A stretch of 21,966 nt of DNA from Gp6-AA40 sp050742535 (GTDB lineage Bacteria > Acidobacteriota > Vicinamibacteria > Vicinamibacterales > UBA2999): contig JBOGIQ010000063.1 of the NCBI GenBank assembly GCA_050742535.1, positions 1 to 21,966 of the forward strand, given 5' to 3'. A model generated the notes under the pieces. The model was given only the letters and a program-made list of their open reading frames with translations, was not told the DNA's origin and did no database searches. The position numbers and the translations under genes are program-made. Each line of letters opens with the position of its first letter. Position 1 is the stretch's first letter. Below are positions 8,601 through 15,613 of the stretch, in pieces.

Positions 8601-10174
8601 TCATCATGGGGGTCATCCCGCTGGTCGTTTCGACCGGTGCGGGCTTCGAGATCCGGCAGGCCATGGGCATCGCGGTGTTTGCCGGCATGCTGGGCGTCAC
8701 GGTCTTCGGACTCTTCCTGACGCCGGTGTTCTACGTTGTCATCAGCAGGCTGACGCGCCGGCGCGTCGCGCGCGGGTTGAAACCCGTGCTGACCACCGCC
8801 ACCGTCGTCCTCCTGGCGCTGTGGACCGCGGCCTGCGGCGTCCGCAGACCGTACGTGGCGCCGGACGTCGAGGCCGCGGCGCTCCGTCACATCGACTCGG
8901 CGCTCGTGGCCGAGCAGCCGTTCGACCCGCGATGGTGGCAGCAGTTTGACGACACGGTGCTCGACGACCTGATCAGCAAGGCGTCGAGCGCCAATCACGA
9001 TGTCCGTATGGCCGTTGCCCGAGTCGATCAGGCGCGCGCGTTCTTCGACGACGTGGCGCTCGATCGCTTTCCGACGGCCGTGGCCGGCGCGAGCGTCGAT
9101 CGAAGGGATGAGGCGATTCCTGGATTTTCGGAACGACCCCGTCCCCTCACGACGTTTCGCGCCGGTTTCGACGCGTTCTGGGAGATCGACGTCTTCGGGC
9201 GGGTCCGTTCGCAGGTGCGCTCCGCGACCGCGAACGCCGAGCGCTTCGCGGCCGACGTGGACGATGTGCGGGTCAGCGTGGCAGCGGAGGTGGCGCGCAA
9301 CTACTTCGAGATGCGCGGTCTCCAGCAGCAGCTTGCCGTCGCCCAGCGCAGCCTGACCAACCAGCGCGAAACGCTGCGCCTGACCCAGGTCCGGCGCGAT
9401 GCCGGGCTTGGCGAAGAGCAGGACGTGGCCAGCGCAGCCGCGCGCGTCGCCGCAATCGAAGCGAGTATCCCGCCCATCCGGGCGGCGATCGTCGAGCGCG
9501 AGCACCATCTCGCCGTGCTGATCGGCGTCAGGCCCGGCGCGGTCGGCGTTGATCTGTCGCCGCGGCCGTATCCGCCGCTGGCCAGGGCGCTGGCCATCGG
9601 CGAACCGGGCTCGTTGCTGCGGCGTCGGCCGGACGTGCGGGCCGCGGAACGCCGGCTGGCGTCGGTGACGGCGAACGAAAGCGTGGCCGCCGCGGATCTC
9701 TACCCGCACATCAGCCTCAGCGGCTTCCTCGGCCTGATCGCCGGCCGTGGCAGCAAGCTCTTCGAGGTGTCGGACTCACGCGCGTGGGCGGTGACGCCGG
9801 CGCTCAGCTGGGCCGCCTTCGACATCGGCAGCGCGCGGGCGCGGCTGCGCGGCGCTGAAGGAGCCACGCGCGAATCCCTGGCGCAATTCGAACAGGTCGT
9901 GCTGCGCGCGCTCGAGGAGACAGAAAATGCACTCGTCAACTACCGCGAGGATCAGGAGCGGCTGGTGCGGCTGGGGGATCAGGCGCGCGAGAGCACGCGT
10001 GCCGCCAGCATCGCACGCACACGGTATCAGGAAGGCGTCGTCGATTTCCTGGCGCTGCTGGACGCCGAGCGCACGCAGCTACAGGCAGAAGACGCCGTCG
10101 CGCAGGCCGAGGCCGGCGTCTTCACACGCGTCATCGCCCTCTACAAGACCCTCGGCGGGATCCCGATCTCATAA
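5633..10174 (+). CDS. Fused RND multidrug efflux pump (HAE1/AcrB-like) and outer-membrane channel (NodT/OprM-like)
   Basis: One uninterrupted frame of 1513 codons encodes two proteins normally made separately. Residues 1 to about 1048 are a full HAE1 RND transporter: start MRFSQFFIDRPIFA, the proton-relay Asp pair D410-D411 in GIVVDDAIVVVENV, and Lys949 in ACKNAILIVEF. The RND part ends with the last helix VFGLFLTPVFYVVIS and a basic stretch RLTRRRVARG. A hydrophobic segment VLTTATVVLLALW then leads to TAAC (Cys1068), which looks like the lipoprotein signal of an OMF protein. Residues 1069-1513 are a complete NodT-type channel with RPYVAPDV, WWQQFDD, FWEIDVFGRVRSQV, RRRPDVRAAERRLA and FLALLDAERTQLQAEDA. 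RND C-termini lie in the cytoplasm, so the added hydrophobic segment could thread the channel domain into the periplasm, where signal peptidase II might cut. In-frame TTG 8777 and GTG 8786 could alternatively start a separate channel protein. The gene overlaps the adaptor gene by 4 bp. Confidence 0.95.
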   Translation: MRFSQFFIDRPIFAAVLSLVIVVAGALALFQLPISEYPQVVPPTVVVRAAYPGANPKVIAETVASPLEQQLNGIEGMLYTFSQATSDGRLQLTITFALGTDLDNAQVQVQNRVAQTLPRLPAEVQRIGVVTEKSSPDFIMVVNLVSPNERYDQLYLANYATLRIKDELTRISGVGSAQVFGAGEYSMRIWLDPDRLASRQLTTSDVIRAIREQNVQVAAGVLGAQPAPVDTTFQLSVNARGRLTTEDEFADIVVRATSDGQITRVRDVGRVELGANQYALRALLDNQPTVAIGIFQRPGSNAIEASNQVRQTMDTLKQSFPDGVDYRIVYDPTVFVRNSIRAVVETLFEAILLVVIVVMVFLQTWRASIIPLVAVPVSLIGTFVVMLGMGFSLNTLSLFGLVLSIGIVVDDAIVVVENVERHIELGLPPLEATRKAMDEVSGPIIAIALVLCAVFIPTAFVSGLTGQFYRQFALTIAISTVISAFNSLTLSPALASRLLKPREDAKDVVQRAADRLFGWFFRGFNRVFARGSSAYSRGVGRLLRVSGVAIVLYVALIGVTAAGFQRVPQGFVPTQDKEYLVAFAQLPDGATLDRTDAVIRKMTSIALTHPGVYSALAFPGLSINGFVNAPNAGIAFVVLKPAEERTSPDLSAGAIVQALNGQFFGEIQESIVAIFPPPPVQGLGQVGGFKLYVEDRAGNGFEDLYAQLQNGLAKAQKNPSLAGLFSSFQVSVPQIQADVDRERVKSYGVELTDVFETLQVYLGSLYVNDFNRFGRTYQVNAQAESTFRLQPEQIRRLETRNARGDMIPLGSLVTVSRSYGPEQVMHYNGYPAAEINGGPAPGFSSGQAQQAIADTLRAELPSGMTFEWTELAYQELLAGNTMLFVLPLCVLLVYVVLAAQYESWTLPLSVILIVPMTFFSAIAGVWLTGGDNNVFTQISYLVLAGLACKNAILIVEFAKQREEDGDSTIDAILAACRIRLRPILMTSMAFIMGVIPLVVSTGAGFEIRQAMGIAVFAGMLGVTVFGLFLTPVFYVVISRLTRRRVARGLKPVLTTATVVLLALWTAACGVRRPYVAPDVEAAALRHIDSALVAEQPFDPRWWQQFDDTVLDDLISKASSANHDVRMAVARVDQARAFFDDVALDRFPTAVAGASVDRRDEAIPGFSERPRPLTTFRAGFDAFWEIDVFGRVRSQVRSATANAERFAADVDDVRVSVAAEVARNYFEMRGLQQQLAVAQRSLTNQRETLRLTQVRRDAGLGEEQDVASAAARVAAIEASIPPIRAAIVEREHHLAVLIGVRPGAVGVDLSPRPYPPLARALAIGEPGSLLRRRPDVRAAERRLASVTANESVAAADLYPHISLSGFLGLIAGRGSKLFEVSDSRAWAVTPALSWAAFDIGSARARLRGAEGATRESLAQFEQVVLRALEETENALVNYREDQERLVRLGDQARESTRAASIARTRYQEGVVDFLALLDAERTQLQAEDAVAQAEAGVFTRVIALYKTLGGIPIS

Positions 10175-10190
10175 CACCGTGGGGGACGCG

Positions 10191-10391
10191 ATGTATTTTC
10201 GAAAACTCGTGCAGTGGATTCGCGAAGAGTTCGAGGCCACGCCGGATTTGCGGCTCACCGCGCGAGAGGCCGCCGCGTTTCTGGGTCTCGACCTCGACAC
10301 GTGCGATCGGGTGCTCTCGCAGTTACTCAGTGTTGGCGCGCTCACGCGAGGACCCGACGGCCGCTTCTTCAGCGCCTTCAACTGCGCGTGA
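10191..10391 (+). CDS. Small winged-helix-like protein (66 aa)
   Basis: The protein starts MYFRKLVQWIREEFE and continues with LTAREAAAFLGLDLDTCDRVLSQLL and GALTRGPDGRFF. This pattern of three helices followed by a beta wing resembles a minimal winged helix-turn-helix. GGGGGA at 10181-10186 lies 4-5 nt before the ATG. It starts 17 nt after the efflux fusion gene, so it is probably read on the same transcript. Similar short proteins are, as I recall, common as hypotheticals in Acidobacteriota. Its stop TGA overlaps a GTG codon (GTGA at 10388-10391) that would begin the degraded antitoxin region. DNA binding and a role in regulating the pump are inference. Confidence 0.7.
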   Translation: MYFRKLVQWIREEFEATPDLRLTAREAAAFLGLDLDTCDRVLSQLLSVGALTRGPDGRFFSAFNCA

Positions 10392-10515
10392 TCGAGGAAA
10401 CACTCGTAATCTCGCCGAAACGCGCCGGCTGTCGTCGAAATGGCTGAAACGGCTCAATCGGTCCCGCCACTCCGACAGCGCGGATCTGATTCGGGAGGAC
10501 CGCGACGCCCGGTGA
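10388..10515 (+). pseudogene. Probable decayed VapB-like antitoxin
   Basis: A stretch in the frame starting at 10399 encodes LSSKWLKRLNRSRHSDSADLIREDRDAR and ends in TGA exactly overlapping the GTG start of the PIN toxin (GTGA, 10512-10515). The coupling and the charged C-terminal tail look like a small antitoxin that precedes VapC. There is no ATG, GTG or TTG in that frame after the end of the winged-helix gene; the only in-frame start (GTG 10330) lies inside that gene. A GTG at 10388 in a different frame gives IEETLVISPKR before stopping at 10447, so a frameshift or deletion may separate start from tail. It could instead be an intact antitoxin using the overlapping upstream start. The assignment is tentative. 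Confidence 0.4.
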
Positions 10516-10940
10516 GCGTCTTCGTCGTCGATGCCAGTCTGATCGTGAAATGGTTTGTTCCCGAGATCCACTCCGATGCAGCACGGAAGTGGCTGCACCC
10601 ATCGCACGACTACCTCGCGCCTGACCTCCTCTTTCCCGAAGCGTGCAACGCCATCTGGAAGAAAGTCCGGCGTGGCGAGCTGACTCCTCGAGACGGTCAG
10701 AATCTGGTCAAAGACATGTCCGCCGTTGCCGTTGAGGCTGTCTCGATGCGTTCGCTCGTACCGGATGCATTCGCTCTGGCGGCCGCGGCCGGGCTCACGG
10801 TCTACGACGCGACCTATCTGACCCTGGCTGTCCGCCTCGAAACCCAGGTCGTCACGGGCGACGAGCGCTTTGCACGGAGACTCGCGGATCACCCACTGCT
10901 CGCGCCTAGCGTTCGATCCGTGCGCGACTTCGCAGAATAG
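10512..10940 (+). CDS. vapC: VapC-type PIN-domain ribonuclease toxin
   Basis: This 142-residue PIN-domain protein has the family's acidic metal-binding residues: Asp7 in FVVDASLIVKWFVPE, Glu in LLFPEACNAIWK, Asp in YDATYLTLAV, and Asp in VTGDERFA. VapC proteins are Mg2+-dependent RNases that cleave tRNA or rRNA unless held by their partner antitoxin. The GTG at 10512 is the best start, because it places the first beta strand (SVFVVDAS) at the N-terminus and overlaps the preceding stop. The upstream in-frame ATG 10440 adds 24 residues that merely read through the antitoxin region. All catalytic residues are present, so the toxin looks intact even though its antitoxin does not. Activity is inferred, not shown. 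Confidence 0.9.
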   Translation: MSVFVVDASLIVKWFVPEIHSDAARKWLHPSHDYLAPDLLFPEACNAIWKKVRRGELTPRDGQNLVKDMSAVAVEAVSMRSLVPDAFALAAAAGLTVYDATYLTLAVRLETQVVTGDERFARRLADHPLLAPSVRSVRDFAE

Positions 10941-10942
10941 GA

Positions 10943-11173
10943 CTCGCGCGCCTCGAGCTGGCCCGGCCACGGGCGGGCCTTTGCGACGCCGGACACCACC
11001 CCTCCGCGATCGAGGCCCTCGACGCCACCACCCGCGGTGCGCCGACCCAACAGATCCTGGCGTCTCTGCTTCGGACCGCCCAGCAGCGCGGCACCACCGA
11101 GGCACTCACCACGCTCCTGCGGGCGCCGAGGCCCGTCGTCCTCGACGCCTTTCAGTCAGCTCCGCTACACTGA
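10943..11173 (+). pseudogene. Start-less open stretch, possible gene remnant
   Basis: The frame is open for 76 codons to TGA 11171-11173 and reads as plausible helical protein (SAIEALDATTRGAPTQQI, then LLRTAQQRGTTEALTTLL). It has no ATG, GTG or TTG start. I recognise no family. It may be the 3' remnant of a lost gene or simply an open frame in GC-rich DNA. Confidence 0.25.
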
Positions 11174-11176
11174 CCC

Positions 11177-11258
11177 TGCGCACCGACTCGCGCGAGGGTC
11201 GATCGCACCGACGTGCTGCCGCGATCGCACCGACACCCGACAGCAGAATCGCACCGAC
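11177..11258 (+). repeat. Four short direct repeats at about 22-25-nt spacing
   Basis: ATCGCACCGAC occurs exactly at 11202, 11224 and 11248, and TGCGCACCGAC at 11177, giving spacings of 25, 22 and 24 nt. The copies sit in the roughly 440-bp gene-free region before the glycosyltransferase gene. They could be binding sites for a regulator placed about two helical turns apart, or a decaying tandem duplication. The spacers differ, and no CRISPR-like uniform unit is present. The rest of 11259-11380 holds no gene or terminator that I can identify. Confidence 0.5.
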
Positions 11259-11380
11259 CCGCTAAACAGAGACCGCGTCTCGACCAACATCACAGACGAG
11301 CGTATCCGGTCCGTCACCCGCTCCATTTACCTGGAAGACCTGATTCCTTCCGTCGATCGTCGGCTCTATGGTGAGCCGCC

Positions 11381-13621
11381 ATGTCGTTCCGGGTGACGGT
11401 CCGGCGTCTCCAGATCGCGTGCGTCCTCGTTCTGTTCGCCCTGACCTTCGGCCTGCTGCAGTGGTTCGGGTACACGCAGACGTCGGCCACCTTCGACGAG
11501 CCGATCCACCTCGCCAGCGGCTACGCCGCGCTGGCGAAAAGTGACTACCGTTTCGAAGGTACCCATCCGCCCTTTATGCGCATGTGGGCAGCGCTGCCAC
11601 TCCTGTTCATGGGCGACGTCCGTCTCGACACGAGCGTGATCGATCGCACGCCGCCGCGCGAGTGGGTTTCCGGAGATACGGCGTTCACGCATGCGACGAA
11701 GTTCCTCTACATCGACAACGACGCCAACCGCCTGCTGAACGCAGCGCGCTTCATGATCGTTCTGTGTGGCATCGGGCTCGGGATCCTGGTGTTTGCCTGG
11801 GCGTACGAGTGGCTTGGACTTGTCCCCGCGGCAGGCGCAACGGCGCTCTACGCGATCTCGCCAAACGTGCTCGCCCACACGTCGCTGGTGACGACCGACG
11901 CCGGGAGCGCCTGCTTCATATTCGGGACCGTGTATTTTCTCTGGCGTGCCACGCGGCGCTACTCGGCGGCGAATGTCGCCGGGCTCATCGCCTTCTTCAT
12001 GCTGGCGATCGTCACGAAGTTTTCCGCTCTCATCCTGGGGCCGGTGATTGTCGTGCTGCTGGCGTGTGCCGCCCGCGCCGGCACCTGCATCACGCCGCGG
12101 CGCATCGCTGCGCTGGTGCCGACGCTCGCCGTCGCCGCCGTTGCGGCGATCTGGTCGGTCTACGGCTTTCGCTACGCGCCGAGCGGATCGGCGGCCTGGG
12201 TTCTAAGCCTCGAGACGGCGTCTCTCGCCCAGACCGTTCCCGCGCTCGCACGCTCGACGAGCTGGATTGATCACCATCACCTCCTGCCGAACATGTTCAC
12301 GGAAGGGTTCCTGATGTTCGCGCAGTCGATGACCGACGGTCACTTCTTCCTCGCCGGCGACTACAGCAGCAGCGGCTGGTGGTACTACTTTCCGGTCGCC
12401 TTCCTCATCAAGACGCCCCTCGGGTTCCTCCTCCTGATCGGCATCGGCCTGGCGATGTGCCTGAGGCGCCGCCGCGAGCTCGGCGGTCTCAACGAGTGTT
12501 TCCTGTTCGTGCCCATCGCGATCTATCTCGCGACAGCCATGAACAACCCCTTTCAGGTCGGCATCCGGCACATCCTCCCGGTCTATCCGTTTCTCCTGGT
12601 CATCACGGCCGCAGGCGTACGGACGCTCGTGCAAACACGGTTGGGCCGCTTCGTCCTCTCGGCGCCGATCGCGATTTGCGTGCTCGCGCTGGCGAGCGTC
12701 TATCCGCACACGCTCACCTTTTTCAACCTTCTGGTCGGCGGGCCGAGTCGGGGATCCGAATACCTGGCAGACTCCAATATCGACTGGGGCCAGGGTCTGA
12801 AGTCGCTCAAGTCATGGATGACGCGACGCGACGTGCAGCGGGTGTACCTCGCATATTTCGGGTCGGCCGACCCGGAATACTACGGCATCGACTATGCCGG
12901 GTTGCCCGCGGCCACACCCGGATTTCGATTGCCGGAGGCGCCGGAGCGCTGGTCGCGGCCCACGCTTCCCGGTTACGTCGCCATCAGCGCGACCGTGTTG
13001 TCGGGGGTCTACCTCGATCCGCAATGGCGGCTGTTCTACAGCGGCCTGCGCCGCAGGACGCCGACGGATGTCATCGGAAACTCAATCTTCGTCTACTGGC
13101 TGGACCGCTGGCCCGATGCCGACTACAGCGCGTATCCTGACCTGGAGTCCGGCGATGCCGATCGGCTCCTGGGCAATGAACTGCTGCGTGCGAGATGGTA
13201 CAGACGCGCCATCGTCCACTATCAACGCGTCCTCGCGCGTCACCCCGATCAACCGTCCGTGCTCCAGAATCTTGGTGCCGCGGGGCTTGCCAACGGCGAC
13301 GCGGCATCCGCGATTCCTCCACTTGAACGAGTGGTCACCCTGAGTCCCGAATCCGGTTTCGCGCACCTGTTGCTCGCGACCGCCCTCTTCGACGTCCGCG
13401 CGAGCCCGGACCGGGTCATCGCACACGCCAGACGTTCCGTCGCGCTTCTCCCGGAAAACAGGGATGCGCGCCTGCTGCTGGCACGGGCATTAGGCGTTCG
13501 TGGCCACCTCGCCGAGGGGTATGAGGTGATGACCCATGCGCTGAGCCTCGATCCAACCGACGTCGAAGCCGTGGAACTGATGGCCACGTTTCGCACCGCA
13601 ATGGCTGAGGGAAATCGGTGA
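11381..13621 (+). CDS. GT-C family membrane glycosyltransferase-like protein with C-terminal TPR repeats
   Basis: The 746-residue protein has an N-terminal membrane helix (VLVLFALTFGLLQWFGY) followed by TSATFDEPIHLASGY. The Asp-Glu pair there matches the catalytic first-loop motif of PMT/ArnT-type GT-C enzymes, and THPPFMRMWAALPLL follows as in that family. About ten hydrophobic helices run to residue 450. A large periplasmic part comes next (SRGSEYLADSNIDWGQGLKSL). From about residue 596 there are tetratricopeptide-like repeats (WYRRAIVHYQRVLARHP, AIPPLERVVTLSPESG, AYEVMTHALSLDP-like units). GT-C enzymes transfer sugars from polyprenyl-phosphate donors; the acceptor here is unknown. The ATG start has GGTGAG 5-6 nt upstream. 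The TPR tail may recruit a protein partner or substrate, which is inference. Confidence 0.85.
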   Translation: MSFRVTVRRLQIACVLVLFALTFGLLQWFGYTQTSATFDEPIHLASGYAALAKSDYRFEGTHPPFMRMWAALPLLFMGDVRLDTSVIDRTPPREWVSGDTAFTHATKFLYIDNDANRLLNAARFMIVLCGIGLGILVFAWAYEWLGLVPAAGATALYAISPNVLAHTSLVTTDAGSACFIFGTVYFLWRATRRYSAANVAGLIAFFMLAIVTKFSALILGPVIVVLLACAARAGTCITPRRIAALVPTLAVAAVAAIWSVYGFRYAPSGSAAWVLSLETASLAQTVPALARSTSWIDHHHLLPNMFTEGFLMFAQSMTDGHFFLAGDYSSSGWWYYFPVAFLIKTPLGFLLLIGIGLAMCLRRRRELGGLNECFLFVPIAIYLATAMNNPFQVGIRHILPVYPFLLVITAAGVRTLVQTRLGRFVLSAPIAICVLALASVYPHTLTFFNLLVGGPSRGSEYLADSNIDWGQGLKSLKSWMTRRDVQRVYLAYFGSADPEYYGIDYAGLPAATPGFRLPEAPERWSRPTLPGYVAISATVLSGVYLDPQWRLFYSGLRRRTPTDVIGNSIFVYWLDRWPDADYSAYPDLESGDADRLLGNELLRARWYRRAIVHYQRVLARHPDQPSVLQNLGAAGLANGDAASAIPPLERVVTLSPESGFAHLLLATALFDVRASPDRVIAHARRSVALLPENRDARLLLARALGVRGHLAEGYEVMTHALSLDPTDVEAVELMATFRTAMAEGNR

Positions 13622-13735
13622 CTCTGATCGGTCAACGTGCCTTTTGACGGCAATTCCATCTCTCGCAGCCACAATTCGTCCCCCGCCTCGACCAAATCTC
13701 CTAGCCCTACCCGATAGACGGTCGAGGTTCCACGG

Positions 13736-15496
13736 ATGAGCATTCGGCCCATCTTGATCGAGCGATGGCACGCTCCCGGGGTGCTTCAGCACCTCATGTC
13801 CACTCTTGAGCACCCGCTCATGTGGCGGCGCGCCGATCCAGCCGGCGGGGTTCTGGCGTGGGTGCCAATCCGGCTCATTCCCAGCCGCGTCGGACAACTC
13901 GCCGCCATTTGGCGGCGAACCATAACCGCGTTGCTGTGGGGTGGTTCTGTCGCATTCGCGTGCATAACGCTTCGAGATGCATGGGATGCCCGCCTCATCG
14001 TGCCGTTTTGGGACGAATGGGATCTGCTGACGGTTCACCGCTATATCACGCAGAGCGGCGACGTCTTCGCCGAGCTCTGGACCCCTTACAACGGACACTA
14101 CGAGCCGATTCCACGGCTGCTCTTCCTGGGCCGTGACCTGCTGCTCGGAGGCGATGCCATCGCACTGATCGCCGCCTGCCTGGTGCTTCAGGGAGTGCTG
14201 ATCGGGATCATCGTCGCAGCGTTTTTGCGCGAGCCGGGCCTGCGCGGCTCGGTTCTCCAACCTGTCCTGATTGCCGCAAGTATCGTCTCGTTGACCTGGA
14301 CCGTCCAGATGGAGAACTTCAACTGGAGCGTCCAGATCACGTTCGTGCTGCCCGCCTTCCTCACGGTGGCATCGATCGCCATCGTGTCGTGGCGCCCGCG
14401 AGGCGCACCGATCGACTGGCCCATCGTCACGGCCGCGGTCATGGCGGTTGCGGCCTGTTTGAGTCTCGGCGCGGGATTGGCGCTCTGGCCGGCGCTGTTC
14501 GTCATCGCGCTTCGGCAACGGCGCGGTGCCCAGGCGTTGATCGTCACCGGGCTCGGAGCCGTCGTGTCCATCGTGCCGCATTGGCTGACCGCCGAGCCCA
14601 GCGCGACACCGATGATGGTGCTGACGAGGCCGATCGAGATGCTTCTCTTCGTGTGCCGGTACCTGCCTCCGCTCTACATCCGAGACGATATTCGAGTGTT
14701 GCTCGGGGCGCTGCTCATCGGACTCGGTGTCTTCGCGGTCGCGTATGGATTGACGCGCCGTGGTGGAAACCGACTGGGAGATCTGGCCGTGGGGCTTATC
14801 GCGTTCGGTCTCTGTGTCGCGGTGCTGACGGCCGTGGCCAGAGCGGAGATTGCCGTCCCAGCGTCCAGCCGATACATGGCGTTCAGCTCCCTCTACTGGG
14901 TCGGACTGCTCGCGTTCGGCGGGTCACTGACGACGGTTCGCGACTGGAGAGTGGCCCGCTGGGCCCTCTATGGCGCCCTTCTGTTTGGATTGGAGCCGGT
15001 GATGACGATTCAGACGGTCGCCGCCGAACCGTTCGTGCAGCGCGCCGACAAGGCAACGGCGGCGGTGCTTTCGATGGTTGCGGGGACACCAGACGAAGAT
15101 GCGATAGCGTCGGACCTGCATCCAGACCCACAGGTGCCCATCGGACTCCTGCCGTTCCTGAGGAAACACGAGTACGGGTTTTTCGGAAATCGTCTCGTCC
15201 GAGCCATCGGCCACCCGGCCACGCTCGCCTTTCCGGTAAAGACCGCGCCATGCGCAGCGAGGGTGGAGTTGGAGGTGCGCGACGGAGGGCTGCGCGTGTC
15301 CGGCCGATACGCCACAGAGAACGGACCACGGTGGCTCGTCATCACCGGCCCTAGAGGGAACATTCGCGGCCTGGCCGCACGGGAACGACGGGGCGACCGC
15401 ATTGTCGGCTACGCGCCGACGGTCGCCCGCGGGGCGTTGTTCGGCGTTGCCGGTGGCTCGCTCTGCCTCGCCGGACTCTTCGAAGCCCCGTCATAG
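13736..15496 (+). CDS. Polytopic membrane protein with WDEWD motif, possible GT-C-like
   Basis: This 586-residue protein is not assigned to a named family. After a roughly 60-residue non-hydrophobic N-terminus, the first membrane helix (ITALLWGGSVAFACITL) leads to LIVPFWDEWDLLTVHRY. An acidic loop right after the first helix is the place where GT-C enzymes carry catalytic residues. About ten further helices follow, then a soluble C-terminal domain (about residues 495-586). It sits 114 nt after another GT-C-like gene on the same strand, which supports a shared cell-surface glycan role, but that is inference. GAGG at 13723-13726 precedes ATG 13736 at 9 nt. A later start at ATG 13820 would remove part of the atypical N-terminus. 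The 117 bp after this gene, before the convergent HAD gene, contain no clear terminator. Confidence 0.8.
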   Translation: MSIRPILIERWHAPGVLQHLMSTLEHPLMWRRADPAGGVLAWVPIRLIPSRVGQLAAIWRRTITALLWGGSVAFACITLRDAWDARLIVPFWDEWDLLTVHRYITQSGDVFAELWTPYNGHYEPIPRLLFLGRDLLLGGDAIALIAACLVLQGVLIGIIVAAFLREPGLRGSVLQPVLIAASIVSLTWTVQMENFNWSVQITFVLPAFLTVASIAIVSWRPRGAPIDWPIVTAAVMAVAACLSLGAGLALWPALFVIALRQRRGAQALIVTGLGAVVSIVPHWLTAEPSATPMMVLTRPIEMLLFVCRYLPPLYIRDDIRVLLGALLIGLGVFAVAYGLTRRGGNRLGDLAVGLIAFGLCVAVLTAVARAEIAVPASSRYMAFSSLYWVGLLAFGGSLTTVRDWRVARWALYGALLFGLEPVMTIQTVAAEPFVQRADKATAAVLSMVAGTPDEDAIASDLHPDPQVPIGLLPFLRKHEYGFFGNRLVRAIGHPATLAFPVKTAPCAARVELEVRDGGLRVSGRYATENGPRWLVITGPRGNIRGLAARERRGDRIVGYAPTVARGALFGVAGGSLCLAGLFEAPS

Positions 15497-15613
15497 GGTG
15501 CACGCGGCACAGGATGTTCTCGGTCGTCGCTCCGCCGGTCCGCCGCCGCTCGTGTTGATCGACGCGGTGGGCTCCGCTCGTTCAGCGGCTGACGATCTGG
15601 TTTTCGGCGCCGT

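Noticed and set aside
7442..9709. 755-codon open frame on the minus strand opposite the efflux fusion
   Set aside because: It is Arg/His/Asp-rich with no domain motif and lies wholly opposite a clearly recognised gene; it arises from GC-rich codon use.
11177..11258. CRISPR-like array
   Set aside because: Units are only 10-11 nt with unequal spacers of 11-14 nt, and no cas gene is nearby.
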